In this document: one piece after another, positions 17,355 through 25,674 of the stretch | Layout: every line of letters begins with the position of its first letter | How positions within the stretch are numbered: the stretch's first letter is position 1 | Source of the DNA: Sphingobacterium sp. | GTDB lineage: Bacteria; Bacteroidota; Bacteroidia; Sphingobacteriales; Sphingobacteriaceae | Length of the DNA stretch: 36,600 nt | Assembly (NCBI GenBank): GCA_022712315.1 | Contig: JALAGS010000114.1 | Span: 1-36,600 of the forward strand | Reading direction: 5' to 3' | Position numbers and translations under genes: made by a program | Notes under the pieces: generated by a model | What the model was told of the DNA's origin: nothing | What the model saw: only the letters and a program-made list of their open reading frames with translations | Databases searched by the model: none

Positions 17355-18300
17355 AGAATTAAGGCACTTACTGTATTTTAACATACTGGCAGAGGAACTG
17401 CACTTTAGAAGAGCAGCCGAAAAGCTATTCATTGCGCAACCGGGGCTGAGCAGACAGATTAAACAGCTGGAAGAATCTTATGGTGTCTCTCTTTTTGAGC
17501 GCAATAAGCGAAATGTACAGCTGACCGAGGCCGGAATATATCTTTTTACAGAGGTAAAAGAACTATTTAGGCATTTGGACCAAATTGAAACCCAGCTTCA
17601 GAGTTTTGCCAACGGTAAAATAAGCACCTTAAAGCTCGGATTTATAGGTTCAGCTGTGCAAACAATTTTGCCGCAGTTGCTTGTTAACTTAAAACAGCAG
17701 CAGCCTGACATTGAACTCTCGCTGCATGAGCTGGCGAATGAAACCCAACTGGATCTATTGGAAAGGAAAGAATTGGACCTGGGTTTTGTTCGTCTTTCCG
17801 AAACCCCACTTGGTTTGTGTAGCTTGCCCATACATACGGAGCATTTCAGCCTCGTTCTACCCAAAGATCATCCCCTATTAAAGTCTCCCAAACCGAGTCT
17901 CGAGGCATTAAAAGATGAGTCGTTTATTTTATTTTCCAAAAACTATAGTCACTCTTATTATGATCTTGTCATGAGTATTTTTAGTGACCATGCGTTTGTG
18001 CCTAAAGTTACTTTACGCACAGTCAATGCATTGACTATATTTAATATGGTTGCTCAGGGGCTTGGAGTTGCTATTGTTCCCTCGTCCTTAAAAAATGGAT
18101 ACCATGTTGATGTCACCTTCCTTGAATTGGACACTTTACCACAGCGAACGACGCTCTCCTTGGTTTGGAATGCCCAAAATCGTAATCCAGGCATACCTTT
18201 CGTCATCCAGATCATCGATTCGCAAGCCAACAAAGATGACCTTCACACTACTACTGGTATGAGCAATAAACCTAAGCCTACATCAAAGAATGCCAAATAA
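17341..18300 (+). CDS. LysR-family transcriptional regulator of the hut operon
   Basis: A 319-residue regulator. The N-terminal winged helix-turn-helix (about residues 5-65) is typical: LRHLLYFNILAEELHFRRAAEKLFIAQPGLSRQIKQLEESYGVSLFERNKRNVQLTEAG. A substrate-binding domain follows (about residues 92-295, starting LKLGFIGSAVQTILPQLLVN). ATG at 17341 is preferred to TTG at 17332, which falls within the inner operator dyad. It is divergent from hutH with the operator cluster between them, so it very probably controls histidine use; the inducer is likely urocanate or histidine, which is inference. This differs from the HutC (GntR-type) repressor of proteobacteria and the HutP antiterminator of Bacillus. 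The last 20 residues are polar and likely unstructured. Confidence 0.9.
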   Translation: MNYQIELRHLLYFNILAEELHFRRAAEKLFIAQPGLSRQIKQLEESYGVSLFERNKRNVQLTEAGIYLFTEVKELFRHLDQIETQLQSFANGKISTLKLGFIGSAVQTILPQLLVNLKQQQPDIELSLHELANETQLDLLERKELDLGFVRLSETPLGLCSLPIHTEHFSLVLPKDHPLLKSPKPSLEALKDESFILFSKNYSHSYYDLVMSIFSDHAFVPKVTLRTVNALTIFNMVAQGLGVAIVPSSLKNGYHVDVTFLELDTLPQRTTLSLVWNAQNRNPGIPFVIQIIDSQANKDDLHTTTGMSNKPKPTSKNAK

Positions 18301-18326
18301 ATTGTACGGATATCCGGAGCTCTTTA

Positions 18327-18357
18327 TTGCATATAAAAAACAAATTCTCTAAGTTTG
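18327..18357 (+). promoter_or_regulatory. Promoter of the ABM-domain gene
   Basis: TTG (18327-18329), a 20-nt spacer and TAAGTTTG (18350-18357), a full match to the Bacteroidota -33/-7 pattern. It lies 34 nt before the ATG at 18392 and shows that this gene is transcribed separately from the LysR gene. Confidence 0.65.
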
Positions 18358-18391
18358 ATATATTTACTAAACTTTATTTAAAAAACGAATT

Positions 18392-18682
18392 ATGATTTTA
18401 GAAGTAGCTGTATTACAAATTATTGAAGGACAACAGTCCAATTTTGAACGAGATTATAAAACAGCTTGCCAGTATATCAGCGCAAGTAAAGGCTATATCA
18501 CGCATTCCCTGCGTAAATGTATTGAAAAAGGTAACCAGTATATTCTATTGGTCGAATGGGAAACTCTAGAAGACCATACAATTGGCTTTAGGGAGTCTCC
18601 ACTATTCAAGGAATGGGAGAAACTTTTGCATCACTACTACGATCCCTTTCCAACAGTAGAACACTATGAAGTGTTAAAATAG
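18392..18682 (+). CDS. Antibiotic biosynthesis monooxygenase (ABM) domain protein
   Basis: A 96-residue single-domain ferredoxin-like protein. Family features are the first strand MILEVAVLQIIEGQQSNFERDY, the central LRKCIEKGNQYILLVEWETLEDHTIGF, and the closing FKEWEKLLHHYYDPFPTVEHY. Such proteins are dimers and include quinol monooxygenases and heme-degrading enzymes, but many have no known activity. The His pair in LLHHYYDPFP is typical of the subgroup in Bacteroidota. It has its own promoter and no obvious functional link to neighbours. Confidence 0.82.
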   Translation: MILEVAVLQIIEGQQSNFERDYKTACQYISASKGYITHSLRKCIEKGNQYILLVEWETLEDHTIGFRESPLFKEWEKLLHHYYDPFPTVEHYEVLK

Positions 18683-18714
18683 TAGTTTTATCGTCCTTTT
18701 CTATAATAATCTAG

Positions 18715-18722
18715 TATCTTTG
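18715..18722 (+). promoter_or_regulatory. -7 promoter box of the luxS operon
   Basis: TATCTTTG matches TAnnTTTG fully, about 70 nt before the luxS ATG. A -33 TTG is not evident at the usual spacing. Confidence 0.5.
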
Positions 18723-18752
18723 TAGAAATTTTTGACATTCAACTTTTAACCC

Positions 18753-18775
18753 CTATAAGGCCACAGGCATTATAG
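18753..18775 (+). other. Small hairpin in the luxS leader
   Basis: CTATAAGGCC (18753-18762) can pair with GGCATTATAG (18766-18775) around an ACA loop, with one G-A mismatch. It lies 16 nt before the luxS ATG and could affect translation. It does not resemble a known SAH riboswitch as far as I can judge by eye. Confidence 0.35.
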
Positions 18776-18791
18776 CTTTGAACAGAACAAG

Positions 18792-19298
18792 ATGTACACA
18801 AAAGAAAAAGCAAAAGTAAATAGTTTCACGGTAGATCATACCAAATTGAAACAAGGAATCTACGCAAAGGCTTCTACAACCAACAGCAGCAATGTTGAAA
18901 GTTATACAACATACGATATTCGTATGATCAGACCGAATTCTCCTGAGCGTATGTTATCACCTGAAGTCATGCATACATTGGAGCACTGTTTTGCAACAGA
19001 GATCAGAACGATCTTAGGTGACGAGGTTATCTATGTCGGTCCAATGGGCTGTTGCACGGGATTTTATGTGGTGTTAGCAGGAACAGATCGAACTCCTCAG
19101 AACGTGGCGGAGTTGATGAAAGAAGTACTAGAGACGATTCTTACAGAAGGATACGAAGTGCCTTTCCAAAATCCAATTAGCTGCGGAAACTACACGTTCA
19201 TGGACTTTCCCACTTCTAAACAGGCTTGTGTTAACTTCTTAAATCTAATTACTGCGGAAGAATTGGCATTTGAGTATCCATACATTGAAGAAAATTAA
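18792..19298 (+). CDS. luxS: S-ribosylhomocysteine lyase (AI-2 synthesis)
   Basis: A 168-residue cytosolic metalloenzyme that splits S-ribosylhomocysteine into homocysteine and DPD, the AI-2 precursor. Metal ligands are in the HTLEH motif (His61, Glu64 as the base, His65) and Cys131 in SCGNYTFMD. The catalytic cysteine is in GPMGCCTGFYVVL. Length is normal for the family. The stop codon directly abuts the ATG of the nucleosidase-like gene (TAAATG), so the two are translated as a pair, supplying consecutive steps of S-adenosylhomocysteine recycling. Whether AI-2 acts as a signal here, or this is only methyl-cycle detoxification, cannot be told; no Lsr or LuxP receptor is in the window. Confidence 0.96.
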   Translation: MYTKEKAKVNSFTVDHTKLKQGIYAKASTTNSSNVESYTTYDIRMIRPNSPERMLSPEVMHTLEHCFATEIRTILGDEVIYVGPMGCCTGFYVVLAGTDRTPQNVAELMKEVLETILTEGYEVPFQNPISCGNYTFMDFPTSKQACVNFLNLITAEELAFEYPYIEEN

Positions 19299-19940
19299 AT
19301 GATCCTGAATAAAGATATTGAAACGATTATTTTGGTAGCAAACAAAAATGAGCTATCTTTTAATTCAACAAGTGAATCGACTTTTGTATACGAAATTGGT
19401 GTAGGCAAGGTAAATGCACTCCTCTCTCTCGCCACGCTTTACGAAGACATCAAAGCGCTAGGTATTCATCCTGTTCTTCTCAATGTGGGCACTGTGGGCT
19501 GCACAAGATATCCGATAGGCCATGTCCTTTATCCGGCATATTACGCACAAGGTGATGCCTATACAGATGGTTTTTTCCTGGAAAACACCTTATTTTTTAA
19601 GGGCCAGGGTACTTTGGAATCCATATCACTTGATGAATTTCGTTACGAAGACGCACTTTTAACTTCTGATCGTTTTATTAATGTAAATACTGCTTTTTAT
19701 CAGGATATCAAACATTTCAATCCTTTGGCATTTGATATGGAATCTTATGCTTTAGCAAATTTCTGTTTCCAAAAAAATCTGACCTTCCATAGTATTAAAA
19801 TTGTCTCGGACAATTGTGATGGCACGGTTAAAGACTGGGAAAGTATTCTGGGTGAAATTTCAGGAAGATTAGGAGATATCCTCGATCAATTTATGAAAAA
19901 GCTGGATCACGAAAAAACACGCGTAGCCAGCCTATCTTAA
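19299..19940 (+). CDS. MTA/SAH nucleosidase-like phosphorylase-fold protein
   Basis: A 213-residue protein with the PNP/UDP phosphorylase fold. Motifs: VYEIGVGKVNALLSLA near residue 32, LLNVGTVGCTRYPIGHV near residue 66, FDMESYALANFC near residue 146 (the catalytic Glu of the MES motif) and IKIVSDNCDG near residue 166 (the catalytic Asp). It probably removes adenine from S-adenosylhomocysteine and methylthioadenosine, giving the substrate of LuxS. It is somewhat diverged from canonical MtnN (for example NVGTVG in place of the usual FTGVAG), so substrate range is less certain than the fold. The gene starts immediately after the luxS stop codon and is followed by a strong terminator. Confidence 0.85.
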   Translation: MILNKDIETIILVANKNELSFNSTSESTFVYEIGVGKVNALLSLATLYEDIKALGIHPVLLNVGTVGCTRYPIGHVLYPAYYAQGDAYTDGFFLENTLFFKGQGTLESISLDEFRYEDALLTSDRFINVNTAFYQDIKHFNPLAFDMESYALANFCFQKNLTFHSIKIVSDNCDGTVKDWESILGEISGRLGDILDQFMKKLDHEKTRVASLS

Positions 19941-19955
19941 TAGCATAAAATAACA

Positions 19956-19988
19956 AAAAATACCGCTAGAAATAGCGGTATTTTTTTT
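19956..19988 (+). terminator. Terminator of the luxS operon
   Basis: TACCGCTA (19961-19968), a GAAA tetraloop and TAGCGGTA (19973-19980), extended by an A-run before and eight T after. It lies about 20 nt after the stop codon. Confidence 0.92.
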
Positions 19989-20195
19989 GCTGTTAGCAGA
20001 CTACCTCCTCTCAAAGGTCCAAATTGTATTTTCGTAGATTACCCAATACTGCTTCAATATTCGGCTCCCTGTACCTATAATTTGAATTTATTCAAACTAT
20101 TCTCCCCCAAAGTTGTTCAGATAAGTGGATTACATACCCATCGTTATAGTCAATATAACTCTTCCACACTGCAAATAAATCGATCTAATATTCTT

Positions 20196-22379
20196 ATGAA
20201 GAAAAAGAAGAAAATAATAATTTCAAATAGACTGCCGATACAAATAGAACGAAAAAAAGAAAAACTAATCATCAAGCCGAGTGCAGGCGGACTGGCAACT
20301 GGTTTAAATTCCGCTTTTGATACGGATGAAATACTTTGGGTTGGCTGGCCGGGAATTGTTCCCAAAGATGAAGAGGAAAAAGAAAAGATTATTGAGCTTC
20401 TCAAACCGATGAACTTGCTTCCTGTTTTTTTATCAAAAGATGAAATACGCAATTTCTACGAAGGTTATTCCAACGAGGTGCTCTGGCCTATCTGCCACTA
20501 TCAGCCGAGTTACATTCATTTTGATCGCGAATATTGGAGTACCTATGTAAACGTCAATAAAAAATTCTGCGAAGCAGCACTTTCTATTGATCAGCTTTCT
20601 GACTTTATCTGGGTTCAGGATTATCAGCTTATGCTGCTCCCTCAACTGCTACGTTCAGAAAATCAAGAGCTCAACATCGGTTATTTTCACCATATCCCCT
20701 TTCCTTCGGAGGAACTCTTTATGAACATTCCGCAACGTAAAGAATTGGTCGAAGGTTTACTGGGGGCAGATCTTATCGGATTTCATACTTTCGCCGATAG
20801 TCAGAACTTTTTAAACGCCTGCAAAAAAATACTGCATGTATCATCCGGGCATAACCAGCTCAAATACAAAGACCGTCATATATTTGTAGAATCCTTTCCG
20901 ATGGGGATTGATTTTGATAAATTCGTCGAAGTCAGCAACCAACCTAAAATCCAAGCTATTGCAACTCAATTTAGAAGTCATTTTCCCGAGCAGAAAATTA
21001 TCATATCTGTCGATAGGCTCGATTATAGCAAAGGAATATTAGAAAGACTGCGTGCTTTCCTTACTTTCCTCGAAAAATATCCTGAATGGCATACAAAAGT
21101 TGTACTTTATATGCTTATAGTACCCTCTAGGGATAAGGTATCCCAATACAAAAAGCTGAAAGATGAGATTAACCGGAAGGTGAGTGAAATCAATTCCATT
21201 TATGGAAATCTAAGTTGGACACCGGTATTATATTTTTACAAATCACTTCCCTTTGAAGAGTTGGTTGGATTATACGTTGCATCTGATATCTGTATGATTA
21301 CATCAACGCGGGATGGGATGAATCTCGTTAGTAAAGAATATATCGCCAGTAAGACTTTATCAAAAGGTGTATTGATTTTAAGTGAGTTCGCGGGTGCTTC
21401 CAAAGAGCTCGTTGACGCTTTGATTATTAACCCCTATAATCGGACAGAAACCGCGGACAGTATTTATCAAGCGCTTAAAATGTCGCCCGAAGAAATACAG
21501 GAACGTGCCGACGCCAATATTCAGATTATACAGAAGTTTAATGTGCAGCATTGGGTTCAGCTCTTTACCAATCGCCTGGCCGAAACCAAAGCCATACAAC
21601 GTGACGAATGGGCAAGGCGAATCTCGGATAAGGTCTTTAATAGCATTTCGGAAAGATATAGCAAAAGTAGCAATAGGCTCTTTTTCCTGGATTATGACGG
21701 CACATTGGTCAAATTCCAAAATCACGCCCAAAAAGCAACACCGACAACCTTACTCTATAATCTTTTGGATAATATTATCTCCGATCCGCTCAATACATTA
21801 GTCATCATAAGCGGTCGGTCACAGGAAAGTCTATCTTCCTGGTTTGATGGCCGGTCGTACTATTTGGTTGCCGAACATGGTATCTGGTCTAATTTTCCAA
21901 ATTTCAGTTGGTCGTACAAAAAAGGGTTGGCGTTGCATTGGATGCCCGAAGTGAAAAAGCTGATGGAGAAATTAGCCGACCAGACTCCCGGGGCTTACAT
22001 CGAAGTTAAGCCCTACTCGTTAGCCTGGCATTATCGGAAAGTAGAACTCGGCCTGGGAGAACTCAAGGCTACAGAACTTAAAGAGGTTTTAAATCCAATG
22101 CTGAATGACTACGGTTTGCAATTACTGGATGGAAATGCTGTCATTGAGGTAAAAAATACGGAAGTGAATAAGGGGAAAGCAGCATTGGAAATCGCTGGAC
22201 ACATTAAAGCGGATTTTCTGCTGGCTATTGGTGACGACATCACCGATGAGGACTTATTCAAATACCTGCCTCCATCAACCATAAGTATCAAAGTGGGCAG
22301 CAACAAATCTGCAGCAAAATATTATTTAGATGAACAGGAAGATGTTCTTCAATTTTTGAATCAACTTATCGTAAAATAA
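20196..22379 (+). CDS. Bifunctional trehalose-6-phosphate synthase / trehalose-6-phosphatase (OtsA-OtsB fusion)
   Basis: A 727-residue cytosolic protein that joins both steps of trehalose synthesis from UDP-glucose and glucose 6-phosphate. The GT20 synthase covers about residues 5-460: IISNRLPI and KPSAGGLATGLN at the N-terminus, FIWVQDYQLMLLPQLLR, GYFHHIPFPSEELF, SVDRLDYSKGILERL and TSTRDGMNLVSKEYIAS. The HAD phosphatase covers about residues 490-725: FLDYDGTLVKF with Asp499 and Asp501, IISGRS, and the final GDDITDEDLF. ATG at 20196 (MKKKKKIIISNRLP) is chosen; the longer frame from 20082 adds 38 residues with no family match. It overlaps the GH15 gene by one base (TAATG). Trehalose is an osmotic and desiccation protectant, fitting the stress genes that follow. 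Confidence 0.94.
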   Translation: MKKKKKIIISNRLPIQIERKKEKLIIKPSAGGLATGLNSAFDTDEILWVGWPGIVPKDEEEKEKIIELLKPMNLLPVFLSKDEIRNFYEGYSNEVLWPICHYQPSYIHFDREYWSTYVNVNKKFCEAALSIDQLSDFIWVQDYQLMLLPQLLRSENQELNIGYFHHIPFPSEELFMNIPQRKELVEGLLGADLIGFHTFADSQNFLNACKKILHVSSGHNQLKYKDRHIFVESFPMGIDFDKFVEVSNQPKIQAIATQFRSHFPEQKIIISVDRLDYSKGILERLRAFLTFLEKYPEWHTKVVLYMLIVPSRDKVSQYKKLKDEINRKVSEINSIYGNLSWTPVLYFYKSLPFEELVGLYVASDICMITSTRDGMNLVSKEYIASKTLSKGVLILSEFAGASKELVDALIINPYNRTETADSIYQALKMSPEEIQERADANIQIIQKFNVQHWVQLFTNRLAETKAIQRDEWARRISDKVFNSISERYSKSSNRLFFLDYDGTLVKFQNHAQKATPTTLLYNLLDNIISDPLNTLVIISGRSQESLSSWFDGRSYYLVAEHGIWSNFPNFSWSYKKGLALHWMPEVKKLMEKLADQTPGAYIEVKPYSLAWHYRKVELGLGELKATELKEVLNPMLNDYGLQLLDGNAVIEVKNTEVNKGKAALEIAGHIKADFLLAIGDDITDEDLFKYLPPSTISIKVGSNKSAAKYYLDEQEDVLQFLNQLIVK

Positions 22380-24190
22380 TGAGTGAAAATACAACAGACA
22401 ACAGACATCTCTATCAATCTGGAATCATTGGAAATTGTTCCTACATAGCGCACGTTGGCATTGACACAAATATATCGTGGTTGTGTTGGCCATCGTTCGA
22501 AGATAGCTTTGTATTCGGCAGTATGATCGATAAAAATCAAGGTGGAACTTTCAAGATCAGTTCCGAGGACCCTGTCGTGGAAACAAAGCAGTATTACATT
22601 AAAAATTCAAACGTCCTTTGCACTGAAATCCATACGGCCTCTTATGCCTATCGTATCACGGATTTTGCACCACGATTTGAACAATTCGGACGGTATTTTA
22701 AACCGTTGATGTTGATCCGAAAGATCGAACCGCTTCATGGGGCTCCCAGCGTCAACATCAGTTGTCAACCTACTGGTGACTATGGGCGTATGGCACTTAA
22801 AGCCACACGCGGGAGCAACCATATTCTTTATAGCAACGATCAGATTGGAGAACGGATTAGACTGACTACTGATCTGCCTATTTCCCATTTCTTCCAAGAT
22901 GAAAGCTGGACGATTATCAGTGAAAATAGATACCTCGTACTTACTTATGATGCAGCTTTCGAATCGGCCATCGCGAGCACTTGTGAAGATTTCCTCCATA
23001 AGACGCTCAGTTATTGGCAGCGATGGATTAAACACTGTAGTATTCCCAATATTTATCAAACAGAGGTTATCCGATCAGCACTGGTGCTCAAACTTCACCA
23101 ATATGAGGACACAGGAGCGATTATTGCCGCATCAACAACTAGTCTTCCCGAATATCCAGGTTCGGGAAGAAATTGGGATTACCGTTATTGTTGGGTACGT
23201 GACAGTTATTACGTCTTAACAGCATTGACGCACATCGGTCAATTTGAAGAAATGGAAAGCTTTGCAAATTATATTGCCGGCATCACACATCGCAACCCTG
23301 GAAGGCTTCAACCTTTGTATGGTATCCTTGGCACCTCCGAACTGACAGAACATATTTTACCTAATCTAAAGGGCTATCAGGATAACGGTCCAGTGCGGAT
23401 TGGCAACCAAGCTTTTGAACATATTCAAAATGATGTATATGGTCAGGCAATGATTGCCTTGTTACCCCTTTTCACAGATCAGCGTTTTAAAATCCATGAA
23501 AACAAAAATGTATTGGGCTGGGTAAATTTCATTCTCGAAAAGATTGAGGCTACTATAGAGGAAAAAGATGCTGGCATCTGGGAGTTTCGAAATTTTGCCA
23601 ACCACCATTGTTATTCCAATCTTTTTCAATGGGTCGGATGTAAAGCGGCTTTGTTGATTGCACGTCAGAATGGCTATCAGGATATGGAGGATCGCGCGAA
23701 TGTCCTCTTAAAAAAAGCAGAAGCTTATATCGAAGCCTGTTATGACGAAGAGCGGAAAGTCTATCAGAATGCTGTTAATAGCCGGAATCTAGATGCCAGT
23801 ACCTTACAGCTCATTGTCATGGATTACCTTGACCCAAAATCGGAACGCGCGCTGCATCATCTCGAAATGCTGGAAAAAGAATTAAAAGGTGAAAATGGAC
23901 TGTTCTACCGATACAAACATCAGGATGATTTTGGCAGGCCAAAATCCACATTCTTGGTATGTGCATTTTGGTATGTGGAAGCGCTAGCCTGTGTCGGGCG
24001 CCTGGAGGAAGCAAAAGAGATCCTGGAACGCTTGCTGACCTACAGCAATCACCTTGGGTTATTCAGTGAAGATGTTACAGAGGATAATGGCAGCCAGTGG
24101 GGAAATTTTCCACAAGCCTACAGTCATGTCGGATTGATGAATGCCGTTTATCGTCTAGCCATAAAATTGGATAAACCAATTTTTCATTGA
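22379..24190 (+). CDS. Glycoside hydrolase family 15 protein (trehalase/glucoamylase-like)
   Basis: A 603-residue protein with the GH15 layout: an N-terminal beta-sandwich (from YQSGIIGNCSYIAHVGIDTNI) and a C-terminal (alpha/alpha)6 barrel. The family signature GSGRNWDYRYCWVRDS, near residue 265, carries the substrate-binding Trp/Asp/Arg residues; the C-terminal base region is LFSEDVTEDNGSQWGNFPQAYSH near residue 563. No signal peptide is visible, so it acts in the cytosol. Some GH15 proteins of this type are trehalases and others glucoamylases; linkage by one-base overlap to the trehalose-synthesising gene suggests trehalose or a maltodextrin as substrate. Substrate is inferred from context only. 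Confidence 0.88.
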   Translation: MSENTTDNRHLYQSGIIGNCSYIAHVGIDTNISWLCWPSFEDSFVFGSMIDKNQGGTFKISSEDPVVETKQYYIKNSNVLCTEIHTASYAYRITDFAPRFEQFGRYFKPLMLIRKIEPLHGAPSVNISCQPTGDYGRMALKATRGSNHILYSNDQIGERIRLTTDLPISHFFQDESWTIISENRYLVLTYDAAFESAIASTCEDFLHKTLSYWQRWIKHCSIPNIYQTEVIRSALVLKLHQYEDTGAIIAASTTSLPEYPGSGRNWDYRYCWVRDSYYVLTALTHIGQFEEMESFANYIAGITHRNPGRLQPLYGILGTSELTEHILPNLKGYQDNGPVRIGNQAFEHIQNDVYGQAMIALLPLFTDQRFKIHENKNVLGWVNFILEKIEATIEEKDAGIWEFRNFANHHCYSNLFQWVGCKAALLIARQNGYQDMEDRANVLLKKAEAYIEACYDEERKVYQNAVNSRNLDASTLQLIVMDYLDPKSERALHHLEMLEKELKGENGLFYRYKHQDDFGRPKSTFLVCAFWYVEALACVGRLEEAKEILERLLTYSNHLGLFSEDVTEDNGSQWGNFPQAYSHVGLMNAVYRLAIKLDKPIFH

Positions 24191-24198
24191 CATAAAAC

Positions 24199-24234
24199 AA
24201 GATGTGCGATCAATTTAAATTGATCGCACATCTT
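24199..24234. terminator. Perfect 36-nt palindrome after the trehalose genes
   Basis: AAGATGTGCGATCAATTT is followed without a gap by its exact reverse complement, ending at 24234. As RNA it would fold into a long stem with a 4-6-nt TTTAAA-type loop, but no T-run follows on either strand. It lies 8 nt after the GH15 stop codon and 40 nt before the convergent CsbD gene's end, so a bidirectional 3' end structure is likely. Confidence 0.65.
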
Positions 24235-24274
24235 ATATACTTATAGCTACAAGGTATATGACCTTGATAAAATA

Positions 24275-24460
24275 TTACAATTTATCCAGCCAATTTTCGA
24301 CCTCTTCTTTGGTTTTTCCTGTTTTTTGCTGCAATCTACCCAACAGTTCATCTTCTTTTCCTTCCGCATACAATAGATCATCATCAGTTAAATCTGCATA
24401 TTGTTGTTTTACTTTACCTTTCAGCTCGTTCCAACGGCCTTTCCATGTTAAATTACTCAT
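24275..24460 (-). CDS. CsbD-family stress protein
   Basis: A 61-residue, charged, helical protein of the CsbD/YjbJ family: [24 protein letters not shown] followed by [26 protein letters not shown]. Family members are abundant in general stress responses but have no known biochemical activity. A clear AGGAG ribosome-binding site lies five bases before the ATG, unusual in this phylum and suggesting strong translation. It is the last gene before the convergent trehalose operon, and 36 nt downstream of another small minus-strand gene. Confidence 0.92.
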   Translation of the reverse strand: MSNLTWKGRWNELKGKVKQQYADLTDDDLLYAEGKEDELLGRLQQKTGKTKEEVENWLDKL

Positions 24461-24496
24461 AAATGCTCCTTTATTTTAAAAATGAAATGTATGTAC

Positions 24497-24766
24497 TTAT
24501 ATTAATGCCTGTTTATACTGATCAAAATGTTCACAGATTTCCTCAGTCCCGATTTGCTTGCCCATCAAGTCTATAAAACGGTTTTTATACAATGAGAATA
24601 TGTATAGTCCCGTTGCCAAACTTCCTATGACAAAAATACCTTCAAGTTCATTGCTCTTCACAAGCTTATTGTTCAGATGGCACTCTTTGAGCAATGGAAT
24701 GTTATAAGAAGACCATTTGCCCATTTTATCTTTGAGCACCAATCCAATATTTTTTGTTCCTGTCAT
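24497..24766 (-). CDS. Hypothetical 89-residue protein
   Basis: I do not recognise this family. The protein is basic in its first half (KNIGLVLKDKMGKWSS) and has one hydrophobic stretch near residues 43-59 (EGIFVIGSLATGLYIFSLY), which may be a buried strand-turn-strand or a single membrane segment. It ends in IGTEEICEHFDQYKQAL. There is no signal peptide or lipobox. It lies 36 nt upstream of the CsbD gene on the same strand and could share its transcript. Coding is supported by an uninterrupted frame with an ATG start and no better frame on either strand. Confidence 0.6.
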   Translation of the reverse strand: MTGTKNIGLVLKDKMGKWSSYNIPLLKECHLNNKLVKSNELEGIFVIGSLATGLYIFSLYKNRFIDLMGKQIGTEEICEHFDQYKQALI

Positions 24767-24885
24767 CGTTTCAGCTTTCTTTTAGAGAAAACATTTACTG
24801 TGCTTCAAATGTTTTCTAATTTTTGTCATTTTGAAAAGAATAGGTCTTTCATACACAAGAGCAAGTAATTATACGGTCGCAACAA

Positions 24886-24921
24886 AAAAAAACATGTTTC
24901 CAATTGTCAATTGGAAACATG
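24886..24921 (-). terminator. Terminator of the outer-membrane barrel gene
   Basis: CATGTTTCCAATTG (24893-24906) and CAATTGGAAACATG (24908-24921) pair over 14 bp around a single central base; read on the minus strand it is followed by a run of T broken only by later bases (A-run at 24883-24892 on the plus strand). It lies 29 nt past the stop codon of the gene at 24950. Confidence 0.85.
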
Positions 24922-24949
24922 CTGTTAAAGATTGCTGATACTATTTCTG

Positions 24950-25528
24950 TTAGCGTTTGCCTGGTAAATAGATTTGAAAACCTAATCCAACGCCTAAACC
25001 ACTCGCACCACTGCCAGTATTTATATTGGCTTTGCTATAGTTGTAGCCAAAAGTAGCTTCGAGCGCAACAGTCCGGGTAATAAAATGTGCATAGCCGACA
25101 TTGGCTCCTACCGCCAGCGCGACGTCTTTGCCCCTTGAACTGCCTGAGATACCGATGTCTCCCTGTCCAAAAAACCTACCTGTAGTTGATCCTGCATTTG
25201 GAAAGTAATAACGTACAAATGGTGCGACACCATAGGTCCATTCATTGTCAGCGTCTTTTTGAGTAGCCAGACCAAGATTTGCCTGCGCACCGATAGCCAA
25301 TCCATTAGATACAAAATAACCAGCCCTTGGCTGAAGTGCGACATTAAAAGATTTACCCTCGAAACTATAACCGAGATTACCGATCGATCCACCGACCATC
25401 CAATTCCCTTGACGGATTGGTTCAATACCAACGTCAGACGACATCTGCGGTGTTGTCTCAATTTTCTGAGCATGGGCCTGATACCCAATTCCTGCTGTTA
25501 TCAATAAAAGTAGTGTCAATTTTCTCAT
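24950..25528 (-). CDS. Outer-membrane beta-barrel protein (OmpA/OmpW-like porin fold)
   Basis: A 192-residue protein with a signal peptide (MRKLTLLLLITAGIGYQAHA, cleavage after residue 20) and alternating amphipathic strands: WMVGGSIGNLGYSFEG, FNVALQPRAGYFVSNGLAIGAQ, APFVRYYFP, ALAVGANVGYAHFITRTVALE, ATFGYNYS. The C-terminal GLGVGLGFQIYLPGKR supports an eight-strand barrel. Such proteins are common and mostly uncharacterised in Bacteroidota. The gene stands alone, with its own terminator, and is divergent from the acidic-protein gene at 25675 with a 146-nt shared promoter region. No ligand can be suggested. Confidence 0.85.
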   Translation of the reverse strand: MRKLTLLLLITAGIGYQAHAQKIETTPQMSSDVGIEPIRQGNWMVGGSIGNLGYSFEGKSFNVALQPRAGYFVSNGLAIGAQANLGLATQKDADNEWTYGVAPFVRYYFPNAGSTTGRFFGQGDIGISGSSRGKDVALAVGANVGYAHFITRTVALEATFGYNYSKANINTGSGASGLGVGLGFQIYLPGKR

Positions 25529-25674
25529 AGTGTTTTCTATTATCTAAATTACTTTAGTTTAATAACAAGATCGACAAATGAAAAGTTTTAAATTTATTCT
25601 TAAAATGACCGGGCTATCCTTTTTAAAAAATACAACCAATCATATTTCATCGCTGTTCTTACCAAAAAGAAATT

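Noticed and set aside
18690..18791. SAH or SAM riboswitch in the luxS leader
   Set aside because: The leader holds only one small imperfect hairpin; no conserved riboswitch core could be recognised by eye.
20082..20195. 38-residue N-terminal extension of the trehalose synthase
   Set aside because: No similarity to GT20 proteins, whose conserved strand IISNRLPI starts just after ATG 20196.
22607..23059. 150-codon minus-strand frame opposite the GH15 gene
   Set aside because: Antisense to a conserved glycosidase domain, no motif and no ribosome-binding site.
24258..24479. 73-codon plus-strand frame over the CsbD gene
   Set aside because: Antisense to a clear CsbD protein that has an AGGAG ribosome-binding site; Ser/Phe-rich shadow.
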